Shown in pieces: positions 41,508 through 50,632 of a stretch of 64,000 nucleotides of DNA. This stretch comes from Burkholderia contaminans (GTDB lineage: Bacteria; Pseudomonadota; Gammaproteobacteria; Burkholderiales; Burkholderiaceae). The position numbers and the translations under genes are program-made. Each line of letters opens with the position of its first letter. Position 1 is the first letter of the stretch. Below the pieces are notes generated by a model. It made no database searches. It had not been told where the DNA came from and worked only from the letters and a program-made list of their open reading frames with translations. The DNA lies in contig NZ_CP090641.1 of assembly GCF_029633825.1 (NCBI RefSeq), positions 2,232,001 to 2,296,000 of the forward strand, written 5' to 3'.

Positions 41508-44500
41508 GCCAGACCACGCAAGGCGCGCGTTTCACCGACATCTTCGTGCGGCGGCCGGTGCTGTCGCTCGTGTGCAGCCTGCTGATCCTGCTGGTGGGCC
41601 TGCGCTCGCTCGGCGCGCTGCCGGTGCGCCAGTATCCGATGCTGGAGAGCGCGACGATCAGCGTCGAGACGGCCTATCCCGGTGCGTCGCAGGCGTTGAT
41701 GCAGGGTTTCGTGACGACGCCGATCGCGCAGTCGATCGCGACGGCGGACGGCATCGAGTACCTGACCTCCACGTCCACGCAGGGCAAGAGCGTCGTGAAG
41801 GCGCGGCTGCGCCTGAATGCGAACGCCGACCGCGCGATGACGGAAATCATGGCGAAGGTGCAGGAGGTCAAGTACAAGATGCCCGAGGGCGCGTACGACT
41901 CCGTGATCACCAAGCTGACCGACGCGCCCACCGCCGTCATGTATCTGGGCTTCTCGAGCGATACGTTGTCGATCCCCGAGATCACCGATTACGTGGTGCG
42001 GGTGGCGCAGCCGCTGGTCACCACGGTGCCGGGCGTCGCGTCGGCCGACATCGTCGGCGGCCAGAACCTCGCGATGCGGGTCTGGCTCGACGCGTCGCGG
42101 CTTGCCGCGCACGGGCTGTCGGCCGCCGATGTGTCGGCCGCGCTGAAGGCGAACAACGTGCAGGCCGCGCCGGGGCAGTTGAAGGGCGCGCTGACCGTCG
42201 CCGACATTTCCGCGAACACCGACCTGACCGACGTCGGTGCGTTCGGCAACCTCGTCGTGAAATCGGATGCGAACGGCAGTTTCGTGCGGTTGCGCGACGT
42301 CGCGACGATCGAGCTGGGGGGCCAGCAATACAACGCGAGCGCGCTGATGAACGGGCACCGCGCCGTCAACATCGCGATCAACGCGACGCCGTCGGGCAAC
42401 CCGCTCGACATCGTGCGCGGCGTACAGGCGCTGCTGCCGACGATGGAGCGCAGCAAGCCGGCCAGCATCAGGATCGGCGACGTGTTCGACGTCGCGCGCT
42501 TCGTCAACGCGTCGATCGACGAGGTGCGCGAGACGATCATCGAGGCGATCGCGATCGTCGTGGTCGTGATCTTCCTGTTCCTCGGTTCGTTCCGCGCGGT
42601 CGTGATCCCGGTCGTGACGATTCCGCTCGCGCTGGTCGGCTCCGCCGCGCTGATGCTGGCCGCCGGTTTCTCGCTGAACCTGCTCACGCTGCTCGCGATG
42701 GTGCTGGCGATCGGGCTGGTGGTCGACGACGCGATCGTCGTCGTCGAGAACATTCACCGGCACATCGAATCCGGCGAGCCGCCCGCGCGCGCGGCGTTGC
42801 TCGGCGCGCGCGAGATCGCGTCGCCGGTGATCGTGATGACCATCACGCTCATTGCCGTGTATGCGCCGATCGGGCTGATGGGCGGGCTGACCGGCTCGTT
42901 GTTCCGCGAATTCGCGTTCACGCTCGCGGGGGCGGTGTGCGTGTCCGCGGTGATCGCGCTGACGCTTTCGCCGATGCTGAGCTCGCTGCTGCTCGACAGC
43001 CGGATGTCGGAGGGGCGCGTCGCGCGGGCGATCGAACATACGCTGTCGCGCGTCACGCACGGGTACCGGCGCCTGCTGCACGCGAGCCTCGGCGCGCGGC
43101 CGGCGGTGCTGGTGTTCGGCGCGGGCGTGCTGCTCGGCATCGGCGTGCTGTTCAGCGGCGTGAAGCGCGAACTGGCGCCGCAGGAGGACCAGGGCTCGAT
43201 CATGCTGCAGGTGAAGGCGCCGCAGTATGCGAACCTCGACTATCTCGAACGCTACGCGCCGCAGATCGAGAAGGTGTTCCGCTCGCTGCCGGAAGCGGAT
43301 ACGAGCTTCGTGCTGAATGGCGTCGGCGGGGCCAATCTCGGCTTTGCCGGCGTGAACCTCGTCGACTGGTCGAAGCGCACACGCGGTGCGGCCGACCTGC
43401 AGGCGCTCGTGCAGGCGCGTGCGAACGCGATCGCGGGCGACCAGGTGTTCACGTTCCTGCTGCCGTCGCTGCCCGCGTCGAGCGGCGGCCTGCCGATCCA
43501 GATGGTGCTGCGCGCGCCCGCGGACTTCAAGGACATCTTCGCGACGATGGACAAGCTGAAGGCTGCCGCGTCGAAGAGCGGGCTGTTCGCGGTGGTCGAC
43601 AGCGACCTGACGTTCGACAGCCGCGCGGTCGGCGTGACGATCGACCGCAACCAGGCGAATGCGCTCGGCGTGACGATGAAGGACATCGCCGATACGCTCG
43701 CCGTGCTCGTGGGCGAGAACTACGTGAACCGCTTCGACCACAACGGCCGCTCGTACGACGTGATTCCGCAGGTCGCGCGCGCGGAGCGCCTGTCGTCCGA
43801 GATGCTGAACCGCTACTACGTGAAAACGCGCGGCGGCAAGATGGTGGCGCTGTCGACCGTCGTGCGCGTGTCGAACGGCAGCCAGGCGAACGCGCTCACC
43901 CAGTTCAACCAGCTGAACTCGGCGACATTGTCGGCGGTGGCCGCGCCCGGCGTGACGATGGGGCAGGCGGTCGAGTTTCTGCAGAAGCAGCCGCTGCCGG
44001 CCGGATACGACATCGACTGGCTCGGCGAATCGCGGCAATACGTGCAGGAGGGCAACCGGCTGACGGTCACGTTCGTGTTCGCGCTCGTCGTCATCTTCCT
44101 GGTGCTTGCCGCCCAGTTCGAGAGCCTGCGCGATCCGCTCGTGATCCTCGTGTCGGTGCCGCTGTCGGTGTGCGGCGCGCTGGTGCCGCTGTACCTCGGC
44201 TTCGCGACGCTGAACATCTATACGCAGATCGGGCTCGTTACGCTGATCGGCCTGATTTCGAAGCACGGGATCCTGATGGTGAGCTTCGCGAACGAACTGC
44301 AACGCACGCAGCATCTCGACCGGCGCGCGGCGATCGAGCACGCGGCCGCGGTACGGCTGCGGCCGATCCTGATGACGACGGCCGCGATGGTCGCCGGGCT
44401 CGTGCCGCTGATTTTCGCGCGCGGCGCGGGCGCGGCCAGCCGCTTCGCGATCGGGATCACGGTCTCGACCGGGATGCTGGTCGGTACGCTGTTCACGCTG

Positions 44501-44590
44501 TTCGTGTTGCCGACCGTGTACACGCTGATCGCGAAACGCCATCGCGAGGCGGCGACCAGCGAGCGCGCCCGCGTGCTGGAGGCCGTATGA
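41504..44590 (+). CDS. RND efflux pump inner-membrane transporter (HAE1/MexI-like)
   Basis: A 1028-residue pump of full family length. FTDIFVRRPVLSLVCSLLIL is helix 1; the proton-relay Asp pair is in LAIGLVVDDAIVVVENIH of helix 4; the two large periplasmic loops follow helices 1 and 7; and FALVVIFLVLAAQFESLRDP marks helices 8-9. HAE1-type pumps exchange protons for drugs, dyes or secreted metabolites. Its length and its DoxX and adaptor neighbours match MexI of MexGHI-OpmD. Both ends overlap neighbouring genes by four bases, so the three pump genes form one operon. Confidence 0.95.
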   Translation: MSQTTQGARFTDIFVRRPVLSLVCSLLILLVGLRSLGALPVRQYPMLESATISVETAYPGASQALMQGFVTTPIAQSIATADGIEYLTSTSTQGKSVVKARLRLNANADRAMTEIMAKVQEVKYKMPEGAYDSVITKLTDAPTAVMYLGFSSDTLSIPEITDYVVRVAQPLVTTVPGVASADIVGGQNLAMRVWLDASRLAAHGLSAADVSAALKANNVQAAPGQLKGALTVADISANTDLTDVGAFGNLVVKSDANGSFVRLRDVATIELGGQQYNASALMNGHRAVNIAINATPSGNPLDIVRGVQALLPTMERSKPASIRIGDVFDVARFVNASIDEVRETIIEAIAIVVVVIFLFLGSFRAVVIPVVTIPLALVGSAALMLAAGFSLNLLTLLAMVLAIGLVVDDAIVVVENIHRHIESGEPPARAALLGAREIASPVIVMTITLIAVYAPIGLMGGLTGSLFREFAFTLAGAVCVSAVIALTLSPMLSSLLLDSRMSEGRVARAIEHTLSRVTHGYRRLLHASLGARPAVLVFGAGVLLGIGVLFSGVKRELAPQEDQGSIMLQVKAPQYANLDYLERYAPQIEKVFRSLPEADTSFVLNGVGGANLGFAGVNLVDWSKRTRGAADLQALVQARANAIAGDQVFTFLLPSLPASSGGLPIQMVLRAPADFKDIFATMDKLKAAASKSGLFAVVDSDLTFDSRAVGVTIDRNQANALGVTMKDIADTLAVLVGENYVNRFDHNGRSYDVIPQVARAERLSSEMLNRYYVKTRGGKMVALSTVVRVSNGSQANALTQFNQLNSATLSAVAAPGVTMGQAVEFLQKQPLPAGYDIDWLGESRQYVQEGNRLTVTFVFALVVIFLVLAAQFESLRDPLVILVSVPLSVCGALVPLYLGFATLNIYTQIGLVTLIGLISKHGILMVSFANELQRTQHLDRRAAIEHAAAVRLRPILMTTAAMVAGLVPLIFARGAGAASRFAIGITVSTGMLVGTLFTLFVLPTVYTLIAKRHREAATSERARVLEAV

Positions 44591-46119
44591 GCATGCAATC
44601 TGATACGCGCGCCGCGGCGGTGCGCAACGGGAGCAACATGAGTCGAATTCGCCTCGCGGCCGTTGCGGCGGCCGCGCTCTTCGCGACGGGCTGCACGATG
44701 GCGCCGCGCTACACGCGGCCCGACGCACCGGTGGCGCAGGCGTTCCCGTCCGGTGGCGTCTATTCGACGCAGCCGGGCGCGGCAGCGGGTGCGCGCAGCG
44801 CGAACGGCCAGGCGGCAACCACCGTCGGCTGGCGCGAATTCTTCGCCGATCCGCGCCTGCAGCGGCTGATCGAGATCGCGCTGACGAACAATCGCGATCT
44901 GCGTGTGGCAGTGCTGAATATCGAGGCCGCGCGGGCGCAGTACCAGATCACGCGAGCGGGGCTGTTCCCGACGCTCGACGGCGTGGGGACGGGCGACATC
45001 CAGCGCTATCCGCAGGGTGTTTCGCCTACTCAACAGGCGACCATCTCGCGCACCTACAACGTCGGGCTTTCGGCGTCGTGGGAGCTCGACCTGTTCGGTC
45101 GCGTGCAGAGCCTGAAGGACCAGGCGCTTGCGCAGTACCTGTCGACCGCGTATGCACGGCAGGCGTCGGAGATCTCGCTGGTGTCGCAGGTGGCCGACCA
45201 GTACCTGACGCTGCTGTCGACCGACGACCTGCTGAAGATCACGGAGAACACGCTGAAGACGGCGCGGGCGTCGTACGACCTGACGAAGCTGCAGTTCGAC
45301 AATGGCACCGGCACGGAACTCGACCTGCGCCAGGCGCAGACGGTGGTCGAGCAGGCGCTCGCGAACCAGCAGGCACAGGCGCGCGCTCGCGCTCAGGCGC
45401 TGAATGCGCTGGTGCTGCTGGTTGGCGAACCGCTGCCGGATGACCTGCCCGCAGGCATGCCGCTCGACGCGCAGAACCTGCTGCCGGACGTGCCGGCCGG
45501 TTTGCCGTCGGATTTGCTGACGCGTCGCCCCGACGTGATGCAGGCCGAGCAGGCGCTGCTGGCTGCGAACGCGAACATCGGCGCGGCGCGTGCGGCGTTC
45601 TTCCCGAAGATCTCGCTGACCGCCGCGTTCGGCACGGCGAGCCCGACGTTGGGCGGCCTGTTCAAGGCCGGCACGGCGGCATGGTCGTTCGCGCCGAACA
45701 TCGCGCTGCCGATCTTCGAGGGCGGGAAGAACATCGCGAACCTCGGTCTGGCAAACGTGCAGAAGCGCATCGAGATCGCGAACTACGAGAAGGCGATCCA
45801 GTCGGCATTCCGCGAAGTGTCGGACGGCCTGGCCGCACGCGGTACGTACGACCGGCAGATTGCCGCGCTCGAGCGCAACGCGCACGCGCAGCAGCGCCGC
45901 TTCGACCTGTCGGACCTGCGCTACAAGAGCGGTGCCGACAGCTATCTGTCGGTGTTGACCGCACAAACCGACCTGTACACGGCGCAGCAGTCTCTGATCA
46001 ATGCACGTCTGGCGCGCTGGACGAACCTGGTCAACCTGTACCGGGCGCTGGGGGGCGGATGGATCCAGCGTAGCGGTGAGACGCCGCGTCCGGCGGATCA
46101 GCTGATCGCATCCAGATAG
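44587..46119 (+). CDS. Outer-membrane efflux lipoprotein (OprM/NodT family)
   Basis: A 510-residue outer-membrane channel. LAAVAAAALFATGC is a lipoprotein signal with Cys as the modified residue, and two TolC-type repeats follow with coiled-coil helices (WWxFF-like segment GWREFFADPRLQRLIEIAL, LDLRQAQTVVEQALANQQAQ, RRPDVMQAEQALLAANANIG). It forms the exit duct of the pump. ATG 44587 overlaps the pump stop; ATG 44638 preceded by GGGAGCAAC would give a signal peptide of normal length and may be the true start. Confidence 0.94.
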   Translation: MSMQSDTRAAAVRNGSNMSRIRLAAVAAAALFATGCTMAPRYTRPDAPVAQAFPSGGVYSTQPGAAAGARSANGQAATTVGWREFFADPRLQRLIEIALTNNRDLRVAVLNIEAARAQYQITRAGLFPTLDGVGTGDIQRYPQGVSPTQQATISRTYNVGLSASWELDLFGRVQSLKDQALAQYLSTAYARQASEISLVSQVADQYLTLLSTDDLLKITENTLKTARASYDLTKLQFDNGTGTELDLRQAQTVVEQALANQQAQARARAQALNALVLLVGEPLPDDLPAGMPLDAQNLLPDVPAGLPSDLLTRRPDVMQAEQALLAANANIGAARAAFFPKISLTAAFGTASPTLGGLFKAGTAAWSFAPNIALPIFEGGKNIANLGLANVQKRIEIANYEKAIQSAFREVSDGLAARGTYDRQIAALERNAHAQQRRFDLSDLRYKSGADSYLSVLTAQTDLYTAQQSLINARLARWTNLVNLYRALGGGWIQRSGETPRPADQLIASR

Positions 46120-46132
46120 GTGGAGATGCTCG

Positions 46133-46178
46133 ACGAACGCGGGCCGCTGCAGTCAGGCGGCTTGCGTTCGTTTCTGCT
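46133..46178 (+). terminator. Terminator after the RND operon
   Basis: ACGAACGC/GCGTTCGT arms (46133-46140, 46164-46171) with an inner GCCGC/GCGGC pair are followed by TTCTGCTT. It lies right behind the outer-membrane channel gene. Confidence 0.65.
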
Positions 46179-46317
46179 TGATGGCGAAAACAGTGGCTAC
46201 TCGATTGCTCCCTGAAGAAGCAACACGCGTTTCCGCACGCGATGGAATGACAAGACGATGAAACGCGTCCTTGTTTATCGAAACATTCCATCGTAATTAT
46301 CTGATTCAAAAGCGATT

Positions 46318-46361
46318 TTGATAAAAATCAAGACTATGTCGCTTGATTGATCGGATGTAAT
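46318..46361 (+). promoter_or_regulatory. FNR/ANR-type box and promoter of the fabI-ackA operon
   Basis: TTGATAAAAATCAA at 46318-46331 is a perfect FNR consensus (TTGAT-N4-ATCAA). TGTAAT at 46356-46361 is a good -10 box; a start near 46368 would put the box centre about 43 bases upstream, the class II activator position. The region is AT-rich. This indicates induction under low oxygen by an FNR-family regulator. Confidence 0.82.
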
Positions 46362-46423
46362 GCAACCGTCAATACAATGATTCGCGGCGGAAAGACCAAT
46401 CGGCCTTTTCATAGTTTCGCCCG

Positions 46424-47260
46424 GTGAAAAAAACGATCCGAGGTTTCGCGATGACGAATGACGACGTGCGCCGGCCGCGCGCGCCTGGCACTGGCATGCG
46501 GCCGCTCGAAGGCAAAAGAGGAATCGTCGTCGGCCTGGCGAACGAGCAGAGCATCGCCTGGGGATGTGCGCGCGCCTTTCACGCGGCGGGGGCCGAGCTG
46601 GCCGTGACCTGGCAATCCGACCGCGCGTTGCCGTACGTCGAGCCGCTGCTGGAGCAACTGAAGCCGGCGATCGCGATGCCGCTCGATGTCAGCCGGGCGG
46701 ACCAGATGCGCGAAGTGTTCGACACGATCGGCGAGCAGTGGGGCGGCCTCGATTTTCTGTTGCATGCCGTGGCCTTCGCACCCAGGGCCGACCTGCACGG
46801 GCGGGTCGTCGACAGTTCGCCGGAAGGGTTCGCACTCGCGATGGATACCTCCTGCCACTCGTTCGTCAGGATGGCGAAGCTTGCCGAGCCGTTGATGACC
46901 GCCGATGGCTGCCTGATGGCAATGACCTATATCGGCGCCGACCAGGTCATCGCCGAGTACGGCGTGATGGGGCCGGTCAAGGCGGCGCTGGAGGCCACCG
47001 TTCGCTATCTGGCCGTCGAACTGGGGCCGGCAGGCATCCGCGTGCATGCGGTGTCGCCCGGTGCATTGCCCACGCGCGCGGCCTCCGGGCTGCCGAACTT
47101 CGATCACCTGCTTGACGACACCGCACGGCGTGCGCCATTGCGCCGGCCGCTCGACATCGACGACGTCGGCGCGCTGTGCACCTTTCTCGCCAGCGATGCC
47201 GCACGCGCGATGACCGGCGGCGTTCACTACATCGATGCCGGGATGCACGTGCTCGGCTGA
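46424..47260 (+). CDS. fabI: Enoyl-ACP reductase FabI paralogue
   Basis: A 278-residue FabI-type reductase. RGIVVGLANEQSIAWGCARA is the NADH-binding loop; the active-site pair is in TYIGADQVIAEYGVMGPVKAAL, with Tyr, Tyr and Lys spaced as in Escherichia coli FabI; VSPGALPTRAASGLPNF is the substrate-loop region. It should reduce trans-2-enoyl-ACP in fatty acid synthesis or a related pathway. An N-terminal extension of about 28 residues is unusual; ATG at 46451 could be an internal start. As first gene behind an FNR box it looks like a low-oxygen copy, not the housekeeping enzyme. Confidence 0.9.
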   Translation: MKKTIRGFAMTNDDVRRPRAPGTGMRPLEGKRGIVVGLANEQSIAWGCARAFHAAGAELAVTWQSDRALPYVEPLLEQLKPAIAMPLDVSRADQMREVFDTIGEQWGGLDFLLHAVAFAPRADLHGRVVDSSPEGFALAMDTSCHSFVRMAKLAEPLMTADGCLMAMTYIGADQVIAEYGVMGPVKAALEATVRYLAVELGPAGIRVHAVSPGALPTRAASGLPNFDHLLDDTARRAPLRRPLDIDDVGALCTFLASDAARAMTGGVHYIDAGMHVLG

Positions 47261-47321
47261 CGCGAGACGGCCGCTCCCGGAATGTTTCGAGATTCACCTT
47301 GCCCCTCTGGAGGACAGTGTT

Positions 47322-49670
47322 ATGGATGCTGCCACGCAACTGGCGCGCAGTCATGAGATCGCCGCGGAGATTGTCCACGTCCTGCAAAAGCGCACGCAGC
47401 ACGCGCTGGAGCAGTACGGAAAGCGGTTGAGCGAAGCATTCGACGGCAGCGACAGCCTTGGTCACGACCCGGGCGCCGACCCCTTCGCTACGCCGTTTTC
47501 GCCGCTTGGCGCATGGCATTACGCGGTCGACGCCGTACAGCGCTCGCTGCTGTTTTGGGACACGCTGCGCGAGCGCGGCACGCAATACGTCGAGCGTGCG
47601 GCCCAGGGGCTCGCGCCGGTGCTTCACTTCGACTATGACGTCGTCCTCGACGGCCGGCAGTTCGAGCGGCCCGTCAATTACGCGCTCGTTCATATCCGGC
47701 CGCCGGAGGGCGTGATCGTCGACGCCGCCAGGCGGCCCTACCTGATCATCGATCCGCGCGCGGGGCACGGCCCCGGCATCGGCGGCTTCAAGGACGATTC
47801 TCAGGTCGGCGTGGCGTTGCGCGCGGGGCATCCGGTGTACTTCATCGTGTTCTTCCAGGAGCCCGAGCCCGGCCAGACGCTGCTCGACGTGTGCGCGGCG
47901 GAACAGGTGTTCGTCCGGAAGGTGCGGGAGCGGCATCCGGACAGCCTCAAGCCGGCCATCGTCGGCAACTGCCAGGGCGGCTGGGCCGCGATGATGCTCG
48001 CAAGCTCGTCGGCGGACGATACGGGCCCGATCGTGATCAACGGTGCGCCGATGTCGTACTGGAGCGGCGCGTGGAGCGACGGGCCCGGCGACAATCCGAT
48101 GCGCTATGCCGGCGGGCTGCTCGGCGGCACCTGGCTCGCGTCGTTCTCGTCGGACCTCGGCAACGGCAAGTTCGACGGCGCGTATCTCGTTCAGAACTTC
48201 GAGAACCTGAACCCGGCGAACACGTTGTGGGACAAGTATTACCACGTGTACGACAACATCGACACCGAGCAGCCGCGCTTCCTCGAGTTCGAGCGCTGGT
48301 GGGGCGGCTACTACCTGATGAACCGCGAAGAGATCGAATGGATCACGCGCAACCTGTTCATCGGCAACAAGCTCTGGTCCGGCGAGGTGCGGGACGGAGC
48401 GGGCAACGCGTTCGACCTGCGCAAGATCCGCTCGCCGATCATCCTGTTCGCGTCGATGGGCGACAACATCACGCCGCCGCAGCAGGCGTTCAACTGGGTC
48501 GCCGACATCTACGGCAGCACGGAGGAGATCAAGTCGCGCGGGCAGGTGATCATCGGGTTGATGGAGGAGGATGTCGGGCATCTCGGCATCTTCGTGTCGG
48601 GCAAGGTCGCGAAGAAGGAGCACGCGCAGATCGTCAGCGTGCTGGATGCCGTCGAAACGCTGCCGCCCGGCCTCTATGCGATGTCGATCGAGGAAGTGAA
48701 AGGCGCCGACGGCAAGGTCGGTTACGACGTCACCTTTGCCGAGCACCGTCTCGAAGAGATCGCGCAATATTTCAACCGCTTCGGGCGCAAGGACGAACAG
48801 GCGTTCGAGGCCGTCGCCGAGCTGTCCGAATTCACGCAGCGCGCGTATGAACTGTTCATGCAGCCGTTCGTGCAGCAGGCATCGAACGAAACCACGGCGC
48901 GCCTGCTGCGCGATTGTCATCCGCTGCGCTTTCAGCGCTGGGCGTTTTCGGATCTGAACCCGTGGCTTGGCTGGCTGAAGCCGGCCGCCGACACGGTCAA
49001 GGCGAACCGCCAGCCGGCCGGCGATATCGAGCCGTGGCGCAAGCTCGAACGCCGCGGTTCGGATGTCGTCAGCGCGTCGCTCGATTTTTTCCGTGCGATG
49101 CGCGATGCGGGCACCGAGTCGCTGTTCTTCACGCTGTACACGCAGCCTTTCATGCTTCATTTCGCGGAACGGTATCGCGACCATCATGCCGCTTCGCCGG
49201 TGGCGGCGGACCCGCGCGACCTGCCGTTCGTGAAGGACGCGCTGGCGTCGATCGACCGGGGCGGCTACACCGAAGCGGTTGCGCGCGCAGCGTTTCTGCT
49301 CGAGCGCAGCGGCGAACCGTTTCCGCTGGCACAGCTTGCGACCGAGCGCGAACTCGCCGAAACCTACGCCGAGTATCTGCCGGACCTGCCGCCCGACCAG
49401 TGGCGGCGCATCTACGGCGAGCAGGAAATCATCGCGACTTACGCGCGGCAGCAGGCCGTCGCCACGCTGCCGGCGCTGCTGGCCCGGCCGGAGGACCGCC
49501 AGCGGCTGCTGACGTTGCTGGACAAGCTGCTGGGCGATCCGCGAGTGCAAAGCACGTCGGTGAGCGAGCAACAGTGGGCGGCGCTGCAACGCATCCGCGC
49601 GGTGCTGGGTGCACCGCCCGCGACGCGGCCGGCCATGGGGCCGGTAGCGGCCCTCGAACGTGTGCAGTGA
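47322..49670 (+). CDS. DUF3141 family protein with a PHA-synthase-like hydrolase core
   Basis: A 782-residue cytoplasmic protein. Near residue 220, IVGNCQGGWAAMM is a G-x-C-x-G nucleophile elbow like that of polyhydroxyalkanoate synthases, in a region with YALVHIRPPEGV and FVRKVRERHPDSLKP. The C-terminal half is helical, with no known function. DUF3141 proteins are commonly encoded beside phosphotransacylase and acetate kinase genes, and a role in hydroxyacyl or polymer metabolism under oxygen limitation is likely but unproven. CTGGAGGACAGTGTT precedes the ATG; the frame is open upstream into fabI. Confidence 0.88.
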   Translation: MDAATQLARSHEIAAEIVHVLQKRTQHALEQYGKRLSEAFDGSDSLGHDPGADPFATPFSPLGAWHYAVDAVQRSLLFWDTLRERGTQYVERAAQGLAPVLHFDYDVVLDGRQFERPVNYALVHIRPPEGVIVDAARRPYLIIDPRAGHGPGIGGFKDDSQVGVALRAGHPVYFIVFFQEPEPGQTLLDVCAAEQVFVRKVRERHPDSLKPAIVGNCQGGWAAMMLASSSADDTGPIVINGAPMSYWSGAWSDGPGDNPMRYAGGLLGGTWLASFSSDLGNGKFDGAYLVQNFENLNPANTLWDKYYHVYDNIDTEQPRFLEFERWWGGYYLMNREEIEWITRNLFIGNKLWSGEVRDGAGNAFDLRKIRSPIILFASMGDNITPPQQAFNWVADIYGSTEEIKSRGQVIIGLMEEDVGHLGIFVSGKVAKKEHAQIVSVLDAVETLPPGLYAMSIEEVKGADGKVGYDVTFAEHRLEEIAQYFNRFGRKDEQAFEAVAELSEFTQRAYELFMQPFVQQASNETTARLLRDCHPLRFQRWAFSDLNPWLGWLKPAADTVKANRQPAGDIEPWRKLERRGSDVVSASLDFFRAMRDAGTESLFFTLYTQPFMLHFAERYRDHHAASPVAADPRDLPFVKDALASIDRGGYTEAVARAAFLLERSGEPFPLAQLATERELAETYAEYLPDLPPDQWRRIYGEQEIIATYARQQAVATLPALLARPEDRQRLLTLLDKLLGDPRVQSTSVSEQQWAALQRIRAVLGAPPATRPAMGPVAALERVQ

Positions 49671-49689
49671 CGGACAGCCAGGAACCACG

Positions 49690-50628
49690 ATGGAAAACAG
49701 ACACGAGAAATATCTCCGCCTCATCGAACACTGCCGGACGCTCGCGCCGATGCCGACGGCCGTCGCGCACCCGTGCGATCGAAGCTCGCTCGAGGGCGCA
49801 CTGGAGGCGGCGCGCAAGGGGCTCATCGAGCCGATCCTGGTCGGCCCGCGTGCCCGTATCGAAGCGACCGCCGCGGAGGCCGGGCTGTCGATCATCGATC
49901 ACGAGATCGTCGATGCGCCGTACAGCGAGGCGTCGGCGGCAGCGGCGGTGCGGCTCGTCCGCGACGGGCGGGCGGCCGCGCTGATGAAGGGCAGCCTGCA
50001 TACCGACGAGCTCATGGCCGAAGTGGTGCGTCACGATGCCGGATTGCGCACGGGCCGGCGCATCAGCCATTGCTTCGTCATGGACGTGCCCGCCCATGCC
50101 GATCCGCTCATCGTGACCGACGCGGCGATCAATATCGCGCCGACGCTCGAGGAAAAGGTCGACATCCTGCAGAACGCGATCGATCTCGCCCATGCGCTTG
50201 AATTTGCGCAGGTGCGCGTGGCGATCCTGTCGGCGATGGAGACGGTCAACCCGAAAGTGCCGTCGACGCTCGAAGCCGCCGCGCTGTGCAAGATGGTGGA
50301 TCGGCGGCAGATCACTGGCGCGCTCGTCGACGGCCCGCTTGCGCTCGACAACGCGATCGATCCCGAGGCCGCGCGCATCAAGCAGATCGACTCGCCGGTG
50401 GCCGGGCATGCGAACGTGCTGATGGTGCCCGACCTCGAAGCCGGCAACATGCTCGCCAAGAGCCTGTCGTTCCTGGCCGGCGCGGACGCCGCAGGGATCG
50501 TGCTCGGTGCGCGCGTGCCGATCATCCTGACGAGTCGCGCCGATTCGCTGATCACCCGGCTCGCTTCATGCGCGGTCGCGATGCTCGTCGCGAATGCGCA
50601 GCGCGAAGCGGCCGGGCGCGCGGGGTGA
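49690..50628 (+). CDS. Phosphate acetyl/butyryltransferase
   Basis: A 312-residue phosphotransacylase of the short (Ptb/Pta) type. AAALMKGSLHTDELMAEVV, GRRISHCFVMDVP, VTDAAINIAPTLEEKVDIL and AALCKMVDRRQITGALVDGP are the characteristic segments, and the C-terminal LSFLAGADAAGIVLGARVPI completes the CoA site. It interconverts acyl-CoA and acyl phosphate. With the acetate kinase directly behind, the pair makes ATP from acyl-CoA by substrate-level phosphorylation. Start at 49690 with AGGAACC; 20 bases after the DUF3141 stop. Confidence 0.9.
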   Translation: MENRHEKYLRLIEHCRTLAPMPTAVAHPCDRSSLEGALEAARKGLIEPILVGPRARIEATAAEAGLSIIDHEIVDAPYSEASAAAAVRLVRDGRAAALMKGSLHTDELMAEVVRHDAGLRTGRRISHCFVMDVPAHADPLIVTDAAINIAPTLEEKVDILQNAIDLAHALEFAQVRVAILSAMETVNPKVPSTLEAAALCKMVDRRQITGALVDGPLALDNAIDPEAARIKQIDSPVAGHANVLMVPDLEAGNMLAKSLSFLAGADAAGIVLGARVPIILTSRADSLITRLASCAVAMLVANAQREAAGRAG

Positions 50629-50632
50629 TGCC

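Noticed and set aside
40835..44818. A 1327-codon open frame on the minus strand opposite the RND pump genes
   Set aside because: Its composition is Arg/His-rich shadow sequence produced by high-GC codon bias, and it lies fully opposite well supported pump genes.
46341..46355. Second TTGAT half site near the FNR box
   Set aside because: Only one half matches; no ATCAA partner at the correct distance.
46977..49895. A 972-codon minus-strand frame opposite the DUF3141 gene
   Set aside because: Arg/Val/Asp-rich shadow of a real gene on the plus strand.
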